NCBI GenBank assembly: GCA_019779905.1
Contig: JABAKE010000008.1
Span: 122,031-186,030, forward strand
Reading direction: 5' to 3'
DNA: 64,000 nucleotides
Origin: Modestobacter lapidis
Lineage (GTDB): Bacteria; Actinomycetota; Actinomycetes; Mycobacteriales; Geodermatophilaceae
Below the pieces are notes generated by a model. That model was not told the origin of the DNA. It saw only the letters and a list, made by a program, of their open reading frames with translations, and ran no database searches. This document shows, piece after piece, positions 54,413 to 64,000 of this stretch (within the stretch, counting starts at the first letter, position 1; each line of letters opens with the position of its first letter). The translations under genes and the position numbers were made by a program.

Positions 54413-55294
54413 ATGGACTTCCTGCGACCCACGACGTGGGCGGAAGCGCTGGAGGCGCGGGCGGCCTTCCCCGGCGCCGTGGCGATCGCGGGGGGCACCG
54501 ACGTCATGGTGGGCATCAATTTCGGCCGCCTCCGCCCCGCGTCGCTCCTCGACCTCACCCGGGTCGCCGGCCTGCAGGAGTGGGGCACCGAGGACGGCGC
54601 GGTCCGGCTGGGCGCAGGGGTCAGCTACGCCCGGGTGATCGGCGAGCTCGGCGACCGGCTGCCCGGCCTGGCGATGGCCGCCCGCACGATCGGCTCCCCG
54701 CAGATCCGCAACCGCGGCACCGTCGCCGGCAACCTGGCCACCGCCTCACCGGCCGGCGACGCGCACCCCGCCCTGCTGGCCGCGGACGCCGAGGTGGAAG
54801 TGGCGTCGGTGCGGGGTACCCGGCGGATGCCGGTGCGCGACTTCTACACCGGGGTCAAGCGCACCGCGCTGGCCCCCGACGAGCTGATCGCCGCCGTCTC
54901 CGTCGTCCCGCCGAGCGGCCCGCAGCAGTTCAGCAAGATCGGCACCCGCAACGCGATGGTAGTCTCCGTGGCCGCCTTCGGCCTGGCCCTGCACCCCGAC
55001 CGCCGCGCGGTCGGCACCGGCATCGGCTCGGCCGCGCCCACCCCGCGGCGCGCGCCGGCCGCCGAGGAGTTCCTGGCCGGCGAGCTCACCAGCGCCGGGC
55101 TGTGGGAGTCCCGCGCCGAGCTGCCCGAGGCCACGGCCGCCCGCTTCGGCGAGCTGGTCGCCGCCGCGGCCGCCCCCATCGACGACGTCCGCGGCACGGC
55201 CCGCTACCGCGTCCACGCGCTGTCCGTGATCGCCCGCCGCGCCCTGACCTGGGCCTGGGCCGACTACCGCAACGACCCGGCGAAGGAGATCTGA
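54413..55294 (+). CDS. Xanthine dehydrogenase FAD-binding subunit
   Basis: A 293-residue FAD subunit: MDFLRPTTWAEALEARAAFP, AIAGGTDVMVGINFGRLRP, and ARTIGSPQIRNRGTVAGNLA with TASPAGDAHPALLA. It resembles PucC/XdhB of purine-degrading actinobacteria. The ATG at 54413 has GAGGAG upstream, 18 bases after the regulator gene. The next two genes complete the enzyme in FAD-FeS-Mo order. Confidence 0.92.
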   Translation: MDFLRPTTWAEALEARAAFPGAVAIAGGTDVMVGINFGRLRPASLLDLTRVAGLQEWGTEDGAVRLGAGVSYARVIGELGDRLPGLAMAARTIGSPQIRNRGTVAGNLATASPAGDAHPALLAADAEVEVASVRGTRRMPVRDFYTGVKRTALAPDELIAAVSVVPPSGPQQFSKIGTRNAMVVSVAAFGLALHPDRRAVGTGIGSAAPTPRRAPAAEEFLAGELTSAGLWESRAELPEATAARFGELVAAAAAPIDDVRGTARYRVHALSVIARRALTWAWADYRNDPAKEI

Positions 55295-55295
55295 C

Positions 55296-55774
55296 GTGCG
55301 GCTGACCTGCACCGTGAACGGCGCCTCCCAGCAGGTGGACGACGTCTGGGAGGGGGAGAGCCTGCTGTACGTCCTGCGCGAGCGGATGGGGCTGCCCGGG
55401 TCCAAGAACGCCTGCGAGCAGGGCGAGTGCGGCTCGTGCACGGTCTACCTGGACGGGCTGCCGGTCTGCGCGTGCCTGGTCGCCGCCGGCCAGGCCGAGG
55501 GCCGGCAGGTCGGCACCGTCGAGGGCCTGGCCGGCGCCGCGGCGCTCTCCCCGGTGCAGCAGGCGTTCCTCGACGCCGGCGCCGTCCAGTGCGGCTTCTG
55601 CACCCCTGGCCTGCTGGTGGCCACCCACGACCTGCTCACCCGGAGCGGGCGGCCCAGCGACCCGGAGATCCGGGAGGCGCTGGCCGGGAACCTGTGCCGG
55701 TGCACCGGCTACGAGAAGATCCTGGACGCCGTCCGGCTGGCCGCCGAGCGCATGTCGGAGCCGGGAGCGCACCG

Positions 55775-55778
<4 letters not shown>
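55296..55778 (+). CDS. Xanthine dehydrogenase [2Fe-2S] subunit
   Basis: A 160-residue iron-sulfur subunit with cluster I ligands in KNACEQGECGSCTVYLDG and VCACLVAAGQ, and cluster II ligands in VQCGFCTPGLLVAT and NLCRCTGYEKIL. The GTG at 55296 has AAGGAG seven bases upstream and starts one base after the FAD subunit stop. Its stop overlaps the start of the large subunit as GTGA. Confidence 0.94.
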
Positions 55779-58144
<2,366 letters not shown>

Positions 58145-58246
58145 CCGTGATCCGGGCGCTCCTCTCCGCAACACAACTGTCATGGGTCCCGCGGTGACGG
58201 GTGGGCACCGGAGGTGGTGACCGTCGCCCCTGAGGAAGGACCCGCC

Positions 58247-59089
58247 ATGCGCAGGACCCGCACGATCACTCTGGTGACCGGTACCGCCGGCGCCCTGGTC
58301 CTCGGAGCAGGGGCCCCCGCCCTCGCCGCCCCGGGCGACGACGTAGCCACCGACGCCACCGACCCCGCCACGGTGACCGTCCTGCACGCCATCCCCGACG
58401 TCCCGGTGGACGTCTACGCCAACGGCGAGGAGCTCATCGCGGACTTCGCGCCGGGAACGCTCACCGACCCGCTCGAGCTGCCTGCGGGCGAGTACGACCT
58501 GGAGATCTTCCCGGTCGACGCGGACCCGGCGACCGCCGAGCCCACGGCCGAGTTGGCCGACGTGGCCCTCACCCCCGGGCTGGACGCCACCGTCACCGCG
58601 TTCCTGGCCGAGGACGGCAGCCCGGCGCTGGTGCCCTTCGTGAACGACGTCTCGGTCGTGCCGGCCGGGCAGGCGCGCCTGGTGGTGCGCCACGTGGCCG
58701 CCGCGCCCGCCGTCGACGTGCGAGCCGACGGCACCCCGCTGGTGGAGGACCTGGCGAACCCGGACGAGGAGATGCTGCTCGTCGACCCGGGCGTGGTCAG
58801 TGCGGACGTGGTCCTCGCCGGGGAGGACACGGGGGTCGTGGACCCGGTCGACCTGGAGCTGGCCGAGGGCGTGGTGACCACCGTCTACGCGTACGGCGAC
58901 GAGGAGTCCGGCTACCAGCTGGCCACCCAGACCAGCACGAACACGGCCTCGGCTCCCAGCAGCGTGCCCACCGGCACGGCCGGCCTGGTCGACGACGACG
59001 GGCTGCCGCTGCCACTGGTCGCGGTCTCCCTGGTCGGCCTGGTCGCTGCGGCCGCCGCCGGCCGCCGGCTCGTGACCACCCGGGCCTGA
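58247..59089 (+). CDS. DUF4397 surface protein, second copy
   Basis: A 280-residue exported protein paralogous to that at 35652: signal peptide (cleavage after ALA), two DUF4397 domains (ATVTVLHAIPDVPVDVYANG and ARLVVRHVAAAPAVDVRADG), and a C-terminal helix with basic end. The mature domains are more acidic than in the first copy. GLPLP followed by the helix VAVSLVGLVAAAAAGRR is retained. The ATG at 58247 follows GGAAGGA. A sortase gene starts 12 bases after its stop. Confidence 0.88.
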   Translation: MRRTRTITLVTGTAGALVLGAGAPALAAPGDDVATDATDPATVTVLHAIPDVPVDVYANGEELIADFAPGTLTDPLELPAGEYDLEIFPVDADPATAEPTAELADVALTPGLDATVTAFLAEDGSPALVPFVNDVSVVPAGQARLVVRHVAAAPAVDVRADGTPLVEDLANPDEEMLLVDPGVVSADVVLAGEDTGVVDPVDLELAEGVVTTVYAYGDEESGYQLATQTSTNTASAPSSVPTGTAGLVDDDGLPLPLVAVSLVGLVAAAAAGRRLVTTRA

Positions 59090-59101
59090 TCCGGGGTTCC
59101 G

Positions 59102-59773
59102 GTGGCGAGGCTGCGGGGTGCCCACGTCGTGCTGGTCCTGGGCCTCGTCGGTGGGCTGGGGGCGCCGGCGGCGTGGGCGGTCGGCCGGCCCGCGGACGCC
59201 GCGGGGCCGGCGGTCGCCGAGGTGCTGGCTGCTGCGCCGCCGGGTGCCCCCGCGCCCCGCGCACCGGCGGACTGGGTCCCGGAGGTGACCCTCCGGTCGG
59301 CGATGGCGCCGCCGGTTCCGGAAGTCCCGGCCCCGGCCCGCCTGGTGGTGCCGTCGATCGGGGTCGACGCGCCCGTCGATCCGGTGGGGGTGTCGGGGAC
59401 CGGCGCGATGCGGATCCCGGCCGACGTCGACCGGGTGGGCTGGTACGAGCACGGGCCGGCCCCCGGGGACGGCGCCGGTTCCGTCGTCCTGGCCGGCCAC
59501 GTCGACAGCCGGACGCAGGGGCTCGGTGCGATGGCTGCCCTGCGCACCGCGGAGGTGGGCGCCGAGGTCCGGGTGCTCGACGAGGCCGGCACGGTCTCCC
59601 GCTGGCGGGTGGTCGCCAGGGAGACCCTGCACAAGCAGCAGCTGCCGACCGCGGAGCTCTTCACCCGCTCCGGGCCGCGCCGGCTGGTGCTGCTGACCTG
59701 CGGTGGCCCCTTCGACGAGGAGCTGCGCAGTTACCGCGACAACGTGGTGGTGCTGGCCGAGCCGGTGCCCTGA
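59102..59773 (+). CDS. Class F sortase, second copy
   Basis: A 223-residue sortase similar to that at 36499: signal anchor, linker, then LVVPSIGVDAPVDPVGV, catalytic His in VVLAGHVDSRTQGLG, Cys in LVLLTCGGPFDEELR and Arg in SYRDNVVVLAE. It presumably acts on the DUF4397 protein encoded just before it. Unlike the first copy it has no adjoining sigma/anti-sigma pair. It converges with allantoicase. Confidence 0.88.
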   Translation: MARLRGAHVVLVLGLVGGLGAPAAWAVGRPADAAGPAVAEVLAAAPPGAPAPRAPADWVPEVTLRSAMAPPVPEVPAPARLVVPSIGVDAPVDPVGVSGTGAMRIPADVDRVGWYEHGPAPGDGAGSVVLAGHVDSRTQGLGAMAALRTAEVGAEVRVLDEAGTVSRWRVVARETLHKQQLPTAELFTRSGPRRLVLLTCGGPFDEELRSYRDNVVVLAEPVP

Positions 59774-59884
59774 GCCAGCTCACCGGGCGGGTGGCCGGCT
59801 GCTGCAGGTCCGGCAGCGGCATGACGTCCCGCGCGCTCCGTCCGGCATCCAGCCGACCGTCGCGTTCCGGCGGTCACACGGCCG

Positions 59885-61021
59885 TCAGGCAGCGGGCCCC
59901 GCCAGCAGGCGCAGCACCGCGTCCGGCAGCCCGGCCGGGAGCGCGGCGGGCAGCGGGCGGCCGCCGACCAGCCGGCCCGCGACGGCCGGCTCCGTGCCGA
60001 GCGAACCCAGCACCTCCAGCGCCTGGACGTCAGGCAGCGTGTCGAACCAGCGCCGTCCCAGCTGCTCACGCCCGCGCGCCGTCGGGCGGCCCCACAGTCG
60101 CAGCCGGGCCATCCCGCCGTCGGGGAAGACGTCCAGCCGGACCCGGTCGACACCGATGGCGCCGTCGAGCACGAAGCGGTGCCGGGTGTCGGGCTGCAGC
60201 CGGGTGCGGGGCAGCAGCGCCACCTCCTCGCCGTCGGCCGTGCGACCGGTGAGCGCGGCGGCACCCGGGGCGTTGCCCAGGAACCAGGAGGTGTCCAGCT
60301 CCGCCAGGGTCACGCCGCCCTCGCAGGCGAGGGCCAGGTCCACCCAGTCGTTGCCCGGGCCACGGCGGCGGGCGTTCTCCCAGCCCTCGCCCATCGACCG
60401 GGCCAGTCCGCGGCCGACCAGCTGGTGCGGGCTGCCGTAGAAGGCGTCGCTGACCGCGGTGATCCGGCCACCGTTCTCCAGCGCGGCCAGGTCGAACGGT
60501 CCGGCGTCGACGAGCCGGGGGTCGGGGACGACGGTGCCGTGCACCCGCAGCCGGGCCACCCCGCCGTCCGGGTGGATGGCCAGCCGCACGTGGGTGACCC
60601 GGCGGTCGGTGACGACCGGGAAGACGTTGGCGGTGTCGCCGGCCAGGTCGCTCAGCGGCAGCAGCGGTTCCCAGGTCGCCCGGGTGAGCTCGTCGACCGA
60701 GGGGTGGCCCTCCACCGCGGCGCCCTCGACCGACGCCTGCGGCGGGTAGTTGCCGGTGAAGAACGCGGTGTCGACGACGACGGCCGCCACGATCCCGGGG
60801 GCACCGAGCCGGACCACCGCCCAGTCGTGCCCCGGGCTGCGCCGGCGGCGGGTCTCCCAGCCGTCGTACTCCTTGCCCCGGTGCCCGAACTCGCTGCGGG
60901 CGATCGCCGGGTGCGGGAGGACGAGGTTCTCCTTGGCAGCGAAGAACTCGTCGTTGGCGGCGACCACGGCCCCGCCGAGGGCTCTTCCGGCCAGATCGGG
61001 CAGCTGCAGCGGGTCGGTCAT
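59885..61021 (-). CDS. alc: Allantoicase
   Basis: A 378-residue enzyme hydrolysing allantoate to ureidoglycolate and urea. It has the two repeated beta-barrel halves of the family: EYDGWETRRRRSPGHDWAVV with VDTAFFTGNYPPQASVEG, and MGEGWENARRRGPGNDWVDL with LDTSWFLGNAPGAAALTG. The ATG at 61021 (MTDPLQLPDLAGRALGGAVV) follows GGAGA; an ATG at 61081 is less likely. It starts 31 bases after the allantoinase stop, so the two form an operon. Urea release implies a urease elsewhere. Confidence 0.93.
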   Translation of the reverse strand: MTDPLQLPDLAGRALGGAVVAANDEFFAAKENLVLPHPAIARSEFGHRGKEYDGWETRRRRSPGHDWAVVRLGAPGIVAAVVVDTAFFTGNYPPQASVEGAAVEGHPSVDELTRATWEPLLPLSDLAGDTANVFPVVTDRRVTHVRLAIHPDGGVARLRVHGTVVPDPRLVDAGPFDLAALENGGRITAVSDAFYGSPHQLVGRGLARSMGEGWENARRRGPGNDWVDLALACEGGVTLAELDTSWFLGNAPGAAALTGRTADGEEVALLPRTRLQPDTRHRFVLDGAIGVDRVRLDVFPDGGMARLRLWGRPTARGREQLGRRWFDTLPDVQALEVLGSLGTEPAVAGRLVGGRPLPAALPAGLPDAVLRLLAGPAA

Positions 61022-61052
61022 CGGTCTCCAGACGGCGAGCGGTCGGGCGGGG

Positions 61053-62396
61053 TCACTGTGGCACGGGCCGGCCGCCGGCACCCCGGTCCAGCAACCGGCC
61101 GAGCGGGACGCCGTCCGGCTCCACCACCTGCCCGCGCAGCCACGTCCGGCGGACGACGCCGTCGAGCTCCCGGCCGGCGTACGGCGTGATCGGGCTGCGG
61201 TGGTGCAGGCGGCCCACCGGCCGGCGCTCGTCGGGGGCGAACGCGACCAGGTCGGCGTCCCGACCCACCGCGATGCCCCCCTTCGTCGGCAGCCCGGCGA
61301 GCCGAGCCGGGGCCGCCGACATCCACCGGACGACGTCGGCCAGCCCCAGCCCGCGGGCCCGGGCGCCGGTCCACACCGCCGGGAGCGCGAGCTGGAGCCC
61401 GGCGATGCCGCCCCAGGCCAGCCCGAAGTCGCCGACCTCGAGCCCCTTGAGCTCCGGGGTGCACGGCGAGTGGTCGCTGACGACCAGGTCGATGTCGCCG
61501 GCGGCGAGCGCGGCCCACAGCGCCTCGCGGTGCACCGCCTCCCGGATCGGCGGGCAGCACTTGAACGAGGTGTCGCCGTCGGGGACCTCCTCGGCGCTGA
61601 ACGTCAGGTAGTGCGGGCAGGTCTCGACGGTGATCCGGACCCCCTCAGCCCGGGCGGCGCGCAGCAGCGGCAGCGCGCCGGCGCCGGCCAGGTGGACGAC
61701 GTGCACCCGGGCGCCGGTGTTCCGGGCGGCCGCGACGAGCCGGCCGATCGCCGTCTCCTCCGCCGCGCCCGGCCGGCTGGCGAGAAACGCCGGGTAGCTG
61801 GCGCCGCGGGGGTCGGGTGACGCAGCGATGACGTCGCCGTCCTCGCAGTGCGCGATCAGCAACCCGTCGACGGCGGCCAGCGCGGTGAGCGCGGTGCGCA
61901 GCTGCTGGTCGTCCAGCGGGGGGAACTCCGGCACTCCGGAGTCGAGCAGGAAGCACTTGACCCCGACCGCGCCGGCGTCGAGCAGGCCCGGCAGCTGGCC
62001 GGCGTTGCCCGGTACCGCGCCGCCCCAGAAGGCGACGTCCACCCGCACCTGCCCGGCAGCGGCCTGGCGTTTCACGTGCAACGCCGCCAGATCGACCGTC
62101 GGCGGGACCGAGTTCAGCGGCATGTCGACGATCGTGGTGACCCCACCGGCGGCCGCGGCCCGGGTGGCGGAGTCGAACCCCTCCCACTCGGTGCGACCGG
62201 GCTCGTTGACGTGCACGTGGCTGTCGACCAGGCCGGGGAGCAGCACCTCGTCGTCGGCGAGCGTGACCGGCGCACTTCCGGCGTCGGCGTAGCCGGTGAC
62301 CGCGCCGATCCGGCCACCGGCCACGTGCACCGCGGCGGGGCGCTCACCGTCGGGGAGGACGACCCGCCGGGCCCGGACGACCAACGACCCGCCCAC
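61053..62396 (-). CDS. allB: Allantoinase
   Basis: A 447-residue cyclic amidohydrolase opening allantoin to allantoate. Metal-site motifs are LPGLVDSHVHVNEPGRTEWE, the carboxylated Lys in VGVKCFLLDSG, His in TVETCPHYLTFSAEEV and Asp in LVVSDHSPCTPELKG. DMPLNSVPPTVD and KCCPPIR are typical of allantoinase rather than dihydropyrimidinase. The GTG at 62396 has AGGAGG upstream at six-base spacing. It is followed by allantoicase on the same strand. Confidence 0.93.
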   Translation of the reverse strand: MGGSLVVRARRVVLPDGERPAAVHVAGGRIGAVTGYADAGSAPVTLADDEVLLPGLVDSHVHVNEPGRTEWEGFDSATRAAAAGGVTTIVDMPLNSVPPTVDLAALHVKRQAAAGQVRVDVAFWGGAVPGNAGQLPGLLDAGAVGVKCFLLDSGVPEFPPLDDQQLRTALTALAAVDGLLIAHCEDGDVIAASPDPRGASYPAFLASRPGAAEETAIGRLVAAARNTGARVHVVHLAGAGALPLLRAARAEGVRITVETCPHYLTFSAEEVPDGDTSFKCCPPIREAVHREALWAALAAGDIDLVVSDHSPCTPELKGLEVGDFGLAWGGIAGLQLALPAVWTGARARGLGLADVVRWMSAAPARLAGLPTKGGIAVGRDADLVAFAPDERRPVGRLHHRSPITPYAGRELDGVVRRTWLRGQVVEPDGVPLGRLLDRGAGGRPVPQ

Positions 62397-62545
62397 CGGC
62401 CACCTCCTGCGCCCCGCGGGGCGCGACGACGCCCCTGAGGCAGAGACGTTAACCGGCGGGGAGGGCAGCGGGACGGCGCAGGGGCTTGCCGACCGAGTAA
62501 CGAACCCATGAGCCGGGGGGCTCGCGCCATGGGAACCGGGTCGGC

Positions 62546-62741
62546 GTGAACGAGGACGGCGGCCCCATCTTCCGGCAGGTCGCCACCCAGCTCGAGGACG
62601 CGATCGTCGACGGCTCCCTCCCCGAGGAGGGCCAGGCTGCTCAAGCGGCGGCGCAGCGACTTCGCCGAGCAGTTCGTGACCCCCCTGCTGGCCGAGGCGG
62701 CGAAGGTCGGCATCTCCGTCGCCGAGATCACCGCCATCGAG
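62546..62741 (+). pseudogene. YtrA-type GntR regulator, internally deleted remnant
   Basis: The GTG at 62546 opens a frame that reads PIFRQVATQLEDAIVDGSLP, the N-terminus of a YtrA-like GntR regulator. At about 62635 the homology jumps to another frame: RLLKRRRSDFAEQFVTPLLA, the C-terminal end of the same family. The whole HTH core (about 70 residues) is missing. The C-terminal part then runs in frame into an ABC ATPase that lacks its own start, so a second deletion fused them. Confidence 0.8.
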
Positions 62742-63581
62742 GCGGACACCATCACCGGCCTGCTCGGCCGCAACGGCGCCGGCAAGACCACCCTGATGCA
62801 GCTGCTCACCGGGCACCGCGCGCCCACCTCGGGCCGGGTGGCGGTCTTCGGCCGCTCGCCCTACGAGGACGACGACGTCCTGAGCCGGATCTGCTTCATC
62901 AAGGAGAGCCAGCGCTACCCCGACCACTTCCGGGTGGGCGACGCCGTCTCCGCTGCCGCCTGCCTGTACCCGGGATGGGACGGCGACCTGGCGGCCACGC
63001 TGCTCGCCGACTTCGACCTGCCATCCAAGGGGCCGATCAAGAAGCTGTCGCGCGGCATGACGTCGGCGGTCGGGATCGTGCTGGGACTGGCCTCTCGTGC
63101 GCCGGTGACGCTGTTCGCCAAGCCCTACCTCGGCCTGGACGCCGTGGCCCGCCAGCTCTTCTACGACCGACTGCTGGCCGACTACGCCGAGCACCCGCGA
63201 ACGGTCGTGCTCTCCCCGCACCTGATCGAGGAGATCAGCGACCTGCTGGAGCACGTGCTGCTGATCGACCGTGGGCGGGTGCTGCTGGACGCCGACGCGG
63301 AGTCGCTGCGGGCGACCGCGCTGACCGTCACCGGGCCGGCCCGGCAGGGCGCCACGTTCGGCAGCGTGCACCGCGTGCTGCACCTGGAGTCGATGGCCGG
63401 GCAGAGCCGCGCGGTGGTGCGGGCCAGCTCCGCCGCCGATTCCCGGGTGGCCACCGATCTCGGGTTGACGGTCGAACCCGCGTGCATCCAGCAGCTGGTG
63501 GTGGCCCTCGGCCGGAACGCCCGCGGCGCAGCCACCACGTCCACCACGCCCGCCGCCGATCTGGAAGGGGTCGTCCGATGA
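62742..63581 (+). pseudogene. ABC transporter ATPase remnant with destroyed Walker B
   Basis: The frame keeps Walker A (TGLLGRNGAGKTTLMQLLTG) and a weak signature (KLSRGMTSAVGIVLGLAS). It lacks the first ~30 residues of an ABC ATPase. In the Walker B region the invariant Asp-Glu is replaced: VTLFAKPYLGLDAVARQLFY instead of LFDEPYLGLD, and the H-loop reads LSPHLIEE. Loss of the catalytic Glu together with the missing N-terminus indicates a dead gene. Its stop overlaps the permease start as ATGA, showing the old operon. Confidence 0.78.
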
Positions 63582-63860
63582 ACCGCGTCCTCGGCGGTGC
63601 CCGCGTGCACCTGGCGCACCCCCTGGTGATCCTGGGCGTCCCCTGGATGGTGGTGAGCATCTCCTTCGCCATCAACGTGGCCATCTGGGGCCTGGTCGAC
63701 GTCGCGGCGCAGGACGCGAACGCGGCCACCGGCGGGGTGACCTCGCTCTAGCTGGCTGGTCGGCCAGTCGATCGGCACCCTCGCCGCGGGCCTTCCGGCC
63801 GCGCTCGCGCTGCTGCTCGCGGGCATCTCGTTCGCGGGGCTCCGCCGCGCCGTGCCCTGA
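63578..63860 (+). pseudogene. ABC permease remnant, internally deleted
   Basis: The ATG at 63578 reads 57 residues (LAHPLVILGVPWMVVSISFA, then a TAG at 63749-63751). From 63750 in the next frame the sequence SWLVGQSIGTLAAGLPAALA and LLLAGISFAGLRRAVP follows, ending in TGA at 63860, the usual C-terminus of such permeases. The central ~150 residues are missing. It belongs with the decayed regulator and ATPase before it. Confidence 0.78.
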
Positions 63861-63885
63861 TCCGTCCCCACCCGGGGTGGACGCA

Positions 63886-63923
63886 CGAAACGGGGTCACA
63901 GCAGTTGCTGTGACCCCGTTTCG
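63886..63923 (-). terminator. rRNA operon terminator
   Basis: Perfect 18-bp arms (63886-63903 and 63906-63923) with a 2-base loop; the left arm begins CGAAACGGGGTC. On the minus strand it comes 10 bases after the 5S rRNA end, so it is the rrn terminator. It may also end plus-strand transcription from the decayed operon. Confidence 0.88.
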
Positions 63924-63932
63924 GGAAAAGAT

Positions 63933-64000
63933 GTCCGGCGGCGTCCTACTCTCCCACCCGGTCCCCCGGGCAGTACCATCGGCGCTGAAAGGCTTAGCTT
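63933..64000 (-). rRNA. rrf: 5S rRNA, 3' end only
   Basis: Read on the minus strand, the last 68 bases contain AAGCTAAGCCTTTCAGCGCC, GATGGTACTGC and GGGAGAGTAGGACGCCGCCG, the conserved 3' half of actinobacterial 5S rRNA, ending at about 63933. The 5' half and the rest of the rRNA operon lie beyond the window. Confidence 0.93.

Noticed and set aside
62546..63581. A natural fusion of a GntR regulator with an ABC ATPase
   Set aside because: The regulator lacks its whole HTH core, the frame shifts inside it, and the ATPase has lost its first strand and Walker B acidic residues. Decay is simpler.

Overview
The window is very GC-rich, densely coded actinobacterial DNA. It has many GTG starts, 4-nt stop/start overlaps and several leaderless-type promoters. 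Its gene content (Mn catalase, ergothioneine genes, DUF4397 surface proteins with class F sortases, a DUF485/ActP acetate permease pair) fits a soil or rock actinomycete. Geodermatophilaceae (Blastococcus, Modestobacter, Geodermatophilus) is my best guess, an inference from style rather than from a marker gene. The right edge enters the 3' end of a 5S rRNA gene on the minus strand.

Layout. 1-2.2 kb: ChvE/GguA-type sugar ABC transporter (minus) behind a LacI-type operator. 2.4-8.4 kb: acyl-CoA ligase, rhodanese, two PH-domain membrane proteins, a pentapeptide-like protein and a saccharopine-dehydrogenase-like oxidoreductase. 8.5-11 kb: divergent response regulator and soluble histidine kinase, then Mn catalase. 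11.4-13.5 kb: acetate permease and DUF485. 13.6-17 kb: MFS exporter and a NarL-type two-component pair. 17-18.2 kb: an AAA ATPase of atypical composition behind a long imperfect palindrome. 18.4-21.7 kb: MacB/FtsX-type ABC exporter. 21.7-30.6 kb: MBL hydrolase, TspO-like protein, HAD dehalogenase, membrane protein, Fpg/Nei glycosylase, a MalY-like aminotransferase with an apparent CTG start, malic enzyme, DUF309 and an RsbA-like regulator. 30.8-35.6 kb: ergothioneine genes egtA-B-D-E without egtC. 35.6-38.6 kb: DUF4397 protein, sortase, ECF sigma factor and anti-sigma factor.

38.6-51.7 kb is the most interesting part: a minus-strand operon of about 12 genes, mostly with overlapping stops and starts. 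It encodes a three-subunit molybdenum hydroxylase, a separate SRPBCC/CoxG protein, a two-piece PEP-synthase-like enzyme (ATP-grasp subunit plus swivelling-His subunit), an HD hydrolase, a 2,5-dihydroxypyridine-dioxygenase-like protein (M29 fold), an alpha/beta hydrolase (deformylase-like), an isochorismatase-fold amidase (maleamate amidohydrolase-like) and a maleate-isomerase-like protein. Together these give hydroxypyridine -> 2,5-dihydroxypyridine -> N-formylmaleamate -> maleamate -> maleate -> fumarate. The set matches the 3-hydroxypyridine (3hpd) pathway known from Ensifer adhaerens. The two PEP-synthase-like subunits have the sizes and domain split of phenylphosphate synthase, which suggests the ring hydroxyl is phosphorylated before hydroxylation.

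52-62.4 kb: a divergent operon starts with an Amt-family permease that has lost both pore histidines, followed by an FCD-type GntR regulator and a second molybdenum hydroxylase (xanthine dehydrogenase-like). Two copies of the motif TGGCATAC-NN-GTATAC lie between the divergent operons. Next come a second DUF4397-sortase pair, then allantoicase and allantoinase. Purine/allantoin breakdown and pyridine breakdown are thus neighbours, both yielding usable nitrogen. 62.5-63.9 kb: a YtrA-type regulator, ABC ATPase and permease decayed by internal deletions, then the rRNA operon end. I see no transposase, integrase, CRISPR array or tRNA.
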